From positions 1 to 64,000 of the forward strand of contig JAHNUO010000058.1 of NCBI GenBank assembly GCA_019787685.1: a stretch of 64,000 bases of DNA, written 5' to 3'. Below the pieces are notes generated by a model. It was not told the origin of the DNA. It worked only from the letters and a program-made list of their open reading frames with translations, and did not search any database. The position numbers and the translations under genes were made by a program. The stretch is from Chiua virens (taxonomy: Eukaryota > Basidiomycota > Agaricomycetes > Boletales > Boletaceae). Shown here one piece after another: positions 54,738 to 64,000 of this stretch (within the stretch, counting starts at the first letter, position 1; each line of letters starts with the position of its first letter).

Positions 54738-57700
54738 ATGTCCCCAATCGTAATGGAACCCCCCGCATTGAATATGCACCATCTCTCCCGCATACAACAG
54801 CAGTTCTCCGGCACAGCTTCCGACCAACGCGCACAATCCACACCCGACCTTGCTGACGCTGCACACGCGCTCCATCAGCGTATCTCCTCTGCCGAATTCA
54901 CCACCTACGAGCAGTTGCTGAATCAGCACAAGGATCGCGCGCAACAGCTCGCTGTCAATGACCACCTCAGCGCCACCACCCCCGTCGTTTCCCAGCAGTC
55001 GCCTTCCCAGCAACAGTCGGATCAATCGCAGACCCAACCCCCAGAGCAACTCGCTACTGCCACACCAGCACAGCCTGTTCAACCGCCGCAACAGCTTCAG
55101 CAGCCTCCACAGCAGCGTACTAGCTGCACCAACTGTGGAACGTTGGACACGCCTCTCTGGCGACGTGACGCCCAGGGCAAGACCATCTGCAATGCTTGCG
55201 GTGAGTGATTGTATCCGTTTTCATCTCATCTACTTTCATTTCCTCCGTCTCCGTCACGTGTCAACGCATGGCACACCTTGGGTCGCGGGCGCCCGTTTTG
55301 TGCAGACACGCTTCTTACTAGCCGGTCGATGTGTATCATCATGTTGCACTGCGGCTACATCTGCACCGCGTGTTCTCGGCATGTCGTGTCGGACATGATC
55401 GCGATTGGCCCAGATTCTTTTTCCTACGCTCTTGTCCTACCCTACCGTCTTGTCAGTGCTTTAGCAGTGTGTGCTGATTGAAATGTGTGCAACTCGTGGG
55501 CACTTTGCTTCCCGTTTTTTCGTTGTCTATCGTCACTAGGTCTTTACCTCAAATCACGCAAGGTGGCTCGTCCCACCTCCTTGGCTCGTACCCCAACACC
55601 TGTTACCTCTGCCCAACCCCCATCTCAGCCTTCAAACGGTGGCGGGGAATCCGACATGTCTAATCCGAATCAGGCACCTGCAGCGTCATCTGCTTCCCAA
55701 AATCAACACTCGAAAACTACGGATGTACCCTCATCGTCTCCGCAAACTGAGGCCACCGGTCAACCCCAGCAAAAGCCCCTTTCCAAGTCGTCTCCATCCA
55801 CCAAGCCCACTTCTGCAATAGGTGCGCACACCAACGCTGGTGGTGGCACGTGCCCGGGGGATGGACGCTGCGATGGCACTGGAGGATCCAGCGCATGCGC
55901 TGGCTGCCCGACGCTAAACAATTCTCTTGTAGTGTCTGGGAGGCTCGACACCGAACCTGCTACCACCAATGATGCCGCCGCCGCCGCCGCCGCCGCCCCT
56001 CAAGTAGCCTCTCCTGCTGCCGACATCACTTCCCCCGGTGTTGAGGGTGACAGCCCCGCACCCCCGAAGAAGACGGCCAAATCAGCAGTTGGAGCGTTGA
56101 GCTGCGCAAACTGTGGTACCAGCACCACCCCGCTCTGGAGGAGGGACGATGTGGGTAACAACATCTGCAATGCATGCGGTGCGTTTCTATCTCATCTCGT
56201 GTCTGCTGTGCTTGGGAGCGTGTTTCCTTGCTGTCGTCATATTCCCTGGACGTTGATGATTTCTCGTAAACGACACGCTGCACGTTGATGCCATCCGGGA
56301 TGCGCGCATGTCTTCGCTTCGAGCGTCGGGGTGTTTACCCTCATCTTATCATTCCTTCCTTCTATGTTATTCGTCCCATATCTTATCTCCTGCCGGTGGG
56401 AACTTTGCTTCCTTTCGCGGCCAGGTTGGCCTGCCTAGCGTCCGCGTTTATTGTCCACCTCTACCGTACGTCGACGTCCATGTTTGACTGACTGCTATCC
56501 CATCAATAGGCCTGTATTTCAAGCTCCATGGCACTCATCGCCCCAATTCGATGAAGAAGACTGTGATCAAACGACGGAAACGTGTTCCTGCCGCAGCTGG
56601 CATGTCCTCGGCACGAATTACAGATCATCAAGCTGCAGAAGCTCTTGTTGGAATTGGCCAATCGGGTGGTAGCCAACATGCGAACACGGGAGGGGAGGAG
56701 AGTGATAACGAGATTGAGGAACCGCAGCCTCGGCGAAAACGGGCTCGAAGGGGAAAGAGCGATCGCGAGAAAGGTCGTACTCGGGATAAGGACGAGGACG
56801 AGGATATGGGCGACCCTGAAGACGAGTCTCCACAGGAGAGCGGCGGACGAGGAAGGGGTAAGGGTGAGCGTGCATCCGCACGGAAAGTCTCTCGGGACTC
56901 TCACAGTTCTTTATGGGCTGAAGGTGTAATGAGTATGCATCATCAAATCGTGGAAGCACTCGGCGGGGATCGCAGTCACTCGCTTCCTCGGGCCATGCAA
57001 CCTGGTCCTGAGTTAGACCGCTTCGCGCACCATCTCGGGCGTGTTCCCTCTGGTCATGGGGCATTTATCGGATCACCTCACGCTGGTCTTGATTTACCCC
57101 CACTGAACGCCGCACTAGGTGAACGATATGGGTACGGTCCACCTGGTCTTCTTGGTGCCCGTGATTTTAGCGGTGCACAGTCCAGCTACTTGCGGTCCGG
57201 TTCTAATGCACCCAGCAGAACGCATTCTCCATTAAACCCTGGACTCGCTGCGGGTGTCGGCTATGTTCTACCCCCGCCACATGGTGTGGGTCATGGGTAT
57301 TATGGCCTCGGACATGGGCACTCACCGCCTCCCCATGACGTATTGAACGGAGTGTTGCCAGGCATCCTTACACCAAACGAGCTACGACAACATTACATGG
57401 AGCTCCACGAGCAACGCAAACGTATGGAAGAGTTGCTTGAGAGGACGGACAAAATGATGGCAGGTATCAAGCGCGGACTTGATGAGATGCTGGGGCCGCA
57501 ACCTCCCGCACAGCCATCTCCGTTACCAGCACAGCCACAACACCAGGCTCAAACGCTGCCTCAACCTGCTCCTCAACCTGCTCCTCAACAACCTCCGTCT
57601 CATGAGCAGTCTCCTCAGCAAGCTCCCCAACCGGGATTGACACCAGCGGCATCTCCCTCGATTCCTATTACCCGTACGAGTGAGCGGGAACGAAGCCGCG

Positions 57701-57741
57701 AGACGATCTGGCCTGTCGAGTCCGCTCCGCCGCGGGAATAG
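54738..57741 (+). CDS. SRE1: Two-finger GATA iron regulator (Sre1/Urbs1/Fep1 type)
   Basis: 777 residues in exons 54738-55200, 55540-56178 and 56510-57741. The family represses siderophore and iron-uptake genes when iron is plentiful. Finger 1 has Cys at about 130, 133, 151 and 154 ([15 protein letters not shown]...CNACG) and finger 2 at 343, 346, 364 and 367 ([15 protein letters not shown]...CNACG), both C-X2-C-X17-C-X2-C. Between them (near 258-280) is the diagnostic iron-sensing cysteine block [20 protein letters not shown] basic tail follows finger 2 ([16 protein letters not shown]). The C-terminus is Gln/Pro-rich with a helical segment ([19 protein letters not shown]). An eight-Ala run precedes finger 2. 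Both introns (339 and 331 bp) split the fingers at the same codon and phase. ATG 54738 is the first in frame after the pyrimidine-rich leader. Confidence 0.93.
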
Positions 57742-60312
57742 AGGACACGACATTGATACCCTACCCAAAACATATATGGTTTCGCTTTCGTTTATGCTAT
57801 CGACATTCACTTCACGGTCTTATCAAACCCCACTCGCATTCGCGTCGCACGCTGGTGTATTTGGTTCTTACTGCCAGCGGACACTGTTATTATGCTGAGC
57901 GGCCTCATCTATTATCTATGCTCCCCTCTTTAAACATGCTCTCGTGTGCATATAGGCTTGTTGTCGTCGCTTGATCGTCATTTATTCAGCTTCTGTTTCT
58001 CATAGTTTTGCTTCGTTTCACTTTCACTTCTTTCACCTCATGTTCTTTTGACAGTCTTTTTACACATGTTGGTCTGATTTTCACGAAACACTATCATAGT
58101 CATACTTTTGCATTTGTTCGAGTTGTTTCGTACATAATCCCTATTTCGCGTCAAGAATAGTAGTGTAGATATGCTTCTCCCTCTCGCCCTTGGTGGCTGA
58201 AAGGGATGTGGCGCCGAGTCTCTAATACGTTATAGTCATCGTTTATACACCAGATTGCTTTTTTTTTTCTGGAATCGATCTTGCGTTGATTTTGACGGTG
58301 CGGAGTGACTTACATGTTTCGACGTCGAGGAAAAAAAGGGGTACAAAGTGGTGCCGTCGATCAGATATCCATTCGGATGAAGGCTGTAGGAGGTGGTCAA
58401 AGAAGGTCAAGAGTAGGACCTCCACTTGCCAGTGTGGCATGGAGCGGATGGGGCAGAGGGACATGGCACCGACGCGAGTGACCCACGTCAGTTACCCCGT
58501 TTCAAAGGCCAATTTAAATATAGGCATCTTGAATGCCAGTGTCCGGCCCGACAGCTGGTACTCCCAGTGGTATGCGAGGCGAGTTCGAGTCGTTCCGGGG
58601 GAAAGCATTTCGGGTAGGATTTAAATAATTATACCACATATGAGCATCGTGATGGAAGTAGAAGGGGAGGTCGTCGGCGGAAGGAAAGGTGCAGGTTGTA
58701 CGCACACCCAACTTGAGTGCCAGGGAGGTAGTGCCGATCGTAAGCCGTCATCAGTGTGAGGGGAGAATTTTTCCGTTCCCTTCCTGCAACTAGGGGACGA
58801 ATGAAACGACGTAGGAGAGAAGGTAGAGAGGGGAGACAGAGGCACATGTGTATGGCAGAGCACGACACGGGCTACGGCTGACAACGATGTGCACCATCGC
58901 CGTCCGTTTGGGGCTCCTTCCCCTTTCCGCGGATGTAATGTGATTCCGGACATCAGATACGGAGACAGGTGGAATCGAGTCCAGTTTGTCTTGTGGCCCT
59001 GCATCCCTGTCCTTGGCTTATCGGGATACGACACACCGTGTGTCTCCTCTTCACGATGCCACGTTATCATTGGTATGTTGATATCCGGAATCCAGGGCGT
59101 AGGGTCGGAAAGATAGAGCACAGGCCGGGGCTGGTTTGCGTGAGGGACACCGAGAGATCGAAGAGCAAAGGGGTTCCAAATACAGCGAGTCATATCAGGC
59201 AAGTGAACTGTGAAATCGCCCGGGCCATCGTCCGATGCCAGTGCCCGTGTGAATGCAGAGGGGAACGGTCAGTCGAGAGATAATCCTGATCTGGGGAGAA
59301 AGGTCACGTTCAGGTTTCAGGTCGGACGACCAGTGTTTCCTGTCCGCGGGTGATGCAATCAATGATTTGCGTCTACTTCAAGGACGACTTACCGAACCAA
59401 GTGGCGCCTCTTCAAGTTTCTGCCGCACAAGACCAAAGTTGACCTCGTGATCTGGGGCAGCGGATGAGAATGTGATACCGTCTGCGATATTGTTTCATTG
59501 ACGATTTTATTTTGATCGTGGCAATTGATCTTCCCTGGATGACCTAAATCAAGTACATTTCTACCTGCGGGTGGATCAGAAGCAGAGGAACGATAGGAAA
59601 ACCTCACATGAAGCACCCTGTCGCAACCTGACTGAAGGCTTCAGACAACCGTAATTCGAGGTTTTTGCTGCCCCTCGAGTCAGCCGACGTCTGCATTGTT
59701 TGCCGGACACAGATCGTTTTGTTTTGTTTTAGTCGGAAGGTACATAAGACTCTGGCGGGACTGAAAGGACACTGACACGTCTGTCTATCCTATCAGCTAT
59801 CCATCACTTCCGCTGCACGATCGGCAGGTCACCATGCGTATTACGCCAGTCAGACGTCTTGAGGGCCTTGTTATAATGAATCTGCTATATTTAGAGCACA
59901 AGGATTAGAATAGCAGCGAGAGAAGATCGATACATGGGCTAACAGCAACAAGCGTCACCTCGATCGCCAAGAGATCCGAAGCATCATCATGTGCTAAGCC
60001 TTGAGCTTCTATTCTTGGCTTCATGACCATGTATTCCCCACCTCTTGCTGGCGACATCCAGGTCAACCCACTGCAGAATGCATAAAACGCCAGGCAGGTC
60101 CTAGTATTGGAAGAGGGAAATCCGAAGATGTAAGTAGTTGGACATGTCTAGGAGTGTCGTGAAGCTCTCGCTTCTGCATTCCTCGTTAACAGTTTCAGAC
60201 ATCCTAACATGTCAGCGAACAAGTGGCAGATGTGTTGGGACATTGGGTGAATTTTGTCGCCCCAAGGCCAAGTTCACCGGGGTAGAATGGCTATTGATAA
60301 ACGTCGATAAGA
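57742..60312. other. Intergenic DNA, no gene recognised
   Basis: Contains the 3' flank of the GATA gene and 2.5 kb with open frames up to 193 codons (58621-59202 minus) that lack recognisable motifs. The sequence is CpG-normal. No RNA gene was seen. Confidence 0.45.
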
Positions 60313-61694
60313 CTACCAAGATTTCTGCACTCGAACGCAACTAAAATAATGATGTTTCAGAAGTACCTTGAATCGATCGAAAGCTAAATGTACTCCCGTC
60401 AGTCCAACAATTGCCCGTGCCTTGCCCATCACCAATGCATCCACTATCGGCGCTACGTACCCAGCCAGAGGCACATCATTGTACCCATTCTGCAACCCTT
60501 CGAGACCCGCTACCCCGCTCTCAAAATGAATGTGCATGGAAACGTGCGTATCAAGGGAGCCAGTAGTGGGTCGTCTACGCCAAGTTGTGCATCCGTTGCA
60601 ATGAAGAGCGGCACGTTGAGCCCCTGGAAGCTTAGTGTCGTATAGAGTGGGTGGGTCGCGGCAAGAGAGCTTGGGAAAGAACGTGTTAGAGAGGGGTACT
60701 CTCAGGACCCACACGAGTTACCACCAGACGGTCCTCATATTCCTCCGTGCACTTTCTTGAAAACGGCCATCGCCCACACATACATGTGCAGCCACATAGC
60801 AAGGATTTCTCCGATCTGATCCGCAGCGAACGCCAAGGCCCCGGAGCCGTCGGCGCTCGGCCTGTCTGAGTCGGGGCTGTGAAGAACCAAAGAACATCCC
60901 GAGCTGGATGAGACGTTCGGGTGCCGTGGCGAGTGTGCAATTGGAATGGGTGGAGGTATTTGCTGCCCTCCCACCAGGGGTGTCCACAAATTGAAACTCG
61001 TATGGCTCCGTAGGAACAGCGTTTCGTTCGTTCAGACGCCCAACCTTTATTCTATCCACTCGGTGGTTCCATTCGGGATGCGCGCCAGCATTTGTCGGGC
61101 CTTGATCGGACCCAAATCCAAGAGCCAAGCCCATTGGACGAGCATGTACGCCATACAATCCACACATTCATCCGGCAATAGTATGTCAACTGGAATATGC
61201 GCGTAATGATATCGCCCTGCTGTTTATCACTCAGTTGGAGCATCCCGACGAGTGTATGAGCGAACATAAGGCAGGGTTTGGGGACCCAAGCTGGCGGGTG
61301 GAATTGAAGGTACGATTGAACAGACATGGGGGGGTTTTCGAAGGTAAATGTGTTGGTTGTGGAGGCCGCTGTGACATAGGTAGGCGAGATAGGTGACAGT
61401 TGAGTTAGCGCGGAGGGTGTTGAGACGCATGTCGGGTTCGATGTCAAGTTAGGATGACGGAGTGGGATCCTAGCGGAGCGTGTGTGACGTGTGACGTCCT
61501 TCCGATGTGATGCGATGGGACGTGTTAATTGTATAAGAGCGAATGAGTGAGACCGAGAATACGTACGGGGGATGTCTGTACCTCGTCGAATGTAACCAGT
61601 ATCTGCACGCAAAGCATGCGAGCGTGGTGGACGCCAAAAGTGCCACGAACATGGCCAAGCGATGCGTACGGCGATACGGGACATGGATGTACAC
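60313..61694 (-). pseudogene. Decayed O-fucosyltransferase-like glycosyltransferase
   Basis: Minus-strand pieces in several frames. Near 61.65 kb there is a basic-then-hydrophobic signal anchor (RRTHRLAMFVALLASTTLAC), as in type II Golgi enzymes. In the C-terminal part there are VPLFIATDA, DDPLLAPLIRTFPCTFIL, and YNDVPLAGYVAPIVDALVMG followed by KARAIVGLTG. The last pieces match, from memory, the acceptor/donor-binding end of basidiomycete GDP-fucose protein O-fucosyltransferase-like proteins (PLFIATD, RTFPC, PIVDALV, VGTxGSTFS). Here the usual STFS is lost (TGVHLAF). Multiple frameshifts and stops make a product impossible. Boundaries are approximate; introns may explain some of the frame changes. 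Confidence 0.45.
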
Positions 61695-62102
61695 GCCCGA
61701 TGATGGGTCTGATGTATGACACAGAGTGGACCCAACACAGGAACGACGTGGTGGACAATGTGGTATGTTCCTGTCTCGGTTGACACGGAGGCCGACTGGA
61801 AAGTATACCTCGACTTAGTGGACATTGTGGAGACAAGGTTCGTCAATGTGTGGCACTTGCTCAAGTGTTTGCTTGCATCTGTTGAATTACAATTTGAGGC
61901 TTTGGTCTGACCATTACTAAAGCCAACTTGAACTTCATATTCACACTCGGTGACCCATACCACTCTTCCTGGTACGTTAATCATCCTTGTAAGCTATAGG
62001 AGTAATATGTGTGCCATGTATGTTATAATAATGTGAAAGGTAAGAGCTGAAGAGGCAGGAGTGAGTCATAAATAGTATTCTGTTCATGACTCAAGTCACT
62101 CA
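61695..62102. other. Transition from CpG-normal to CpG-poor DNA
   Basis: Around 61.99 kb the composition changes to the CpG-poor, TG/CA-rich type seen at 18-31 kb, marking the start of another silenced segment. No feature termini were identified. Confidence 0.4.
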
Positions 62103-63023
62103 ATGAGATGTATACAGATTGTTCGAGCTGGTATTCATATTCAACCACATGATGGATGCTCTCTGGGTGGAAAGGGTTCTTCCCTTTCCAAACTACTTAA
62201 CCATTTTCTCAACAATGCCTTCCAGCTGGTTCTGGAAGTCAATGATCAAATGAAGTTGGCCGACAACACCGAGGGATTGCTTGGCAAGCTAGAGCCACTC
62301 ATGTCTGAAAAGTATCCCATCCCCATCAATGAAAAGCTCAATGATATGATTGATGGCACACTGGATGTAGCCAAGAAATCTATCCAAACCTTTGTTGTGA
62401 TCGTCTTCAGCGACCTCAAACCAGCCATGAAGCAGATCTTCCAGGCTGCTTGGTGTGATGAAATCGTTGAGCAAGTTACCATGGCAATGAAGGACTACAC
62501 GTCCAATCAACAGTTCGTCAAACTGCTCCTGTTCGAATTGATCATGGAAGACCTTGACACATTCCTCGTTACCTACCTGACCATGCTTGTGAACTTGAAT
62601 TCACCCAAGCTCCAGCTGCCCATGGCAACAAAGTGCATCAAAGCAGACATTGGCACTGTCTTTGCATTTTTTGGACAAGGAGCTGGAGAAGCATTTGAGA
62701 TATGGAACATATCCTTTTGATGCTGGAAGTGTCCAAGAGCATGGTGTTCCTGTTGTTCTGGGCCTTTGCCAAAGTGCATGGGCCCTGCATACCCTTCATG
62801 GATGGGTTGATGAAGGCAAGGGGTGACTTGGACCGGACAGTGGTGAGTAAAGTCATGGAAGCAATCAAACACAAGGTGAAGGAAGAGGGACTCACAGACC
62901 GTACATATTCAATCCATGCCAGGGCCACTGTTCAAATTCTCATGTATTGTTGTAGCACTGGAACCAACCATCATGAAGAAGATTGTTGTTCAAAGTGGCA
63001 TCTCATGCTTCCTATGGACATGA
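62103..63023 (+). pseudogene. SEC6: Decayed partial copy of exocyst subunit SEC6
   Basis: Two long frames (62103-62720 and 62702-63061) plus a third short one (62973-63023) together resemble the C-terminal part of Sec6, the exocyst subunit for secretory vesicle tethering. Recognisable stretches are LLGKLEPLMSEKYPIPINEK, LNDMIDGTLDVAKKSIQTF, FVVIVFSDLKPAMKQIFQAA, FWAFAKVHGPCIPFMDGLMK, ARGDLDRTVVSKVMEAIKHK and VKEEGLTD. A frameshift lies near 62700. After VKEEGLTD a 55-bp GT-AG intron (62901-62955) leads in phase to PLEPTIMKKIVVQSGIS, so the copy keeps an intron and is not a retrocopy. The N-terminal two thirds of Sec6 are absent. The copy is CpG-poor. Confidence 0.65.
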
Positions 63024-64000
63024 ACAACATGCTCTCGTCTCCCTTGTTTCTATTTACATGACACCAACTGGGACACCTCTACAAGTGGGATGAACCATCT
63101 ATGTAACACTACCCTTATTCTGCACTGTACACTCCTCAATTATTCTATGTACTTGTCTTCAAGTTTCGTATGGGTCAAGATATTGGTGTCTAGTCTTGGT
63201 CCTGTCAGGGCCCAAATTGGACCTGTCAGGCAGCACGGTGGTGACTTGATCTATCTTCTTGAACTGCCAGGGGAACCTAGAGGGATACAGGAATGGATGC
63301 AAGTCCTGTCCAAATCCATGTCAGCACCAAAGTCATCCGAGATATGGACGATGCATACAGTTGTCATCCAGACTGCACAATTCCTGATGAGGACGTCAGC
63401 CTAGGTGCAACAGTGCACAAGGGACACTTGCTGCATGGTACAGTGGCATCAATGTCACTATCTTGTGTCTGTTTCATACATGCTTGTAGAAGAACAACTT
63501 TACCCCGTCTGCAATCTGCACCCAGCAAGTTCAGTAAACATGGGTGTCCTGAGAAGCGCGACTGACCTGGGTGGGTGACAGGAAGGACCCCCACTTGTGG
63601 ATCAACTTGGTAAACATGCTGTGCAGGCCACACTTTCTACCTTGCAGAGTCACCCAAGACAGAGAGTTCATCATGCATCATACCCATGTCCACTGCTAAG
63701 CACATCAATCAGGTTTCCAGATGTGAACATTGATGTGTGTTGCCTCATCAGGTTGCATATGTGTCTCAGAGATGGGTTCAAGCTCGGCAGTGGGAGTCAC
63801 ATCCAGGAAGCTGAGAGGCGAGTGTCAATCAGGGCATTCATGGGATATGGATGTGATGTACCCTCTGAGAATGGGCAAATCGAACACATTTTCTCCACAG
63901 GTGATAAACTTTTTCAAGTCTGTCTTACTGATACCCCTGATAGGGTTGATGTCTGCTGATCAGAACCGTGAGCATTGCGGAACGGCAGGTGTTGGGCTGC
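63024..64000. other. CpG-poor DNA with short open frames
   Basis: Frames at 63293-63565 (90 codons) and 63597-63959 (120 codons) have no recognised motif. One repeated word pair (CCTGTCAGGGCCCAAATTGGACCTGTCAGG, 63202-63231; words CCTGTCAGG) is present. The sequence is probably a decayed transposon body continuing past the window edge. Confidence 0.35.

Noticed and set aside
58621..59202. 193-codon minus-strand frame as a gene
   Set aside because: No domain, no compositional bias typical of coding sequence, and competing frames on the other strand.

Overview
The window looks like nuclear DNA of an Agaricomycete-type basidiomycete. The spliced genes have short GT-AG introns (about 50-70 bp) and basidiomycete-style relatives: an Sre1/Urbs1-like double GATA factor, an Opi1 repressor, ribosomal protein eL37 and an Msn2/4-like zinc-finger protein. 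They sit beside Ty3/gypsy chromoviruses, a Tc1 element and a CACTA/Plavaka-type transposase fragment.

Layout. (1) 1-1838: no gene recognised. (2) 1839-18062: a nest of transposons. An outer minus-strand chromovirus (306-bp LTRs, target duplication GAAAC) carries a second complete minus-strand chromovirus (2349-9675, 432-bp LTRs, duplication AATGT). The inner element carries an inverted solo LTR in its polymerase (duplication ATAAG). A Tc1 element sits in the right outer LTR and a hAT-type MITE in the outer leader. (3) 18063-31126: AT-rich, strongly CpG-poor repeat graveyard with solo LTRs, inverted and direct repeats and two decayed gene families. (4) 31127-32490: a CpG-rich 1.36-kb solo LTR. 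(5) 32.5-33.4 kb: another copy of a repeated gene fragment. (6) 33.4-41 kb: a multi-exon minus-strand gene whose product has a ParB/sulfiredoxin-like motif. Eight copies of an exactly 30-bp dyad motif lie in its introns and upstream DNA. A 142-150-bp minisatellite lies further upstream. (7) 41.0-42.1 kb: N-terminal part of a Plavaka-like transposase. (8) 42.5-57.7 kb: ordinary gene-bearing DNA with a Pro/Ser-rich protein, eL37 (with 3-, 7- and 16-nt exons), a C2H2 factor, an Opi1 homologue, a small membrane protein, 5.1 kb without a recognised gene, and the Sre1-like iron regulator. (9) 57.7-64 kb: mostly non-coding, with a decayed O-fucosyltransferase-like gene and a CpG-poor copy of part of SEC6.

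The two retroelements are the most informative part. Both show Tf1-type self-priming (an 11-nt complement of the predicted 5' mRNA end, 2 nt from the LTR), gag and pol in a -1 relation, and an extra reading frame upstream of gag that ends TAA-N2-ATG. The inner element's leader has no ATG for 895 nt although one frame is open for about 267 codons. All 13 in-frame stops counted in the two elements are TGA, many where the family has Arg, which fits CpG methylation and deamination. In the accessory part, the strongest candidate for something undescribed is the ParB-like gene together with its dispersed 30-bp dyad motif. Gene models were worked out by eye from reading frames and splice consensus and have no transcript support.
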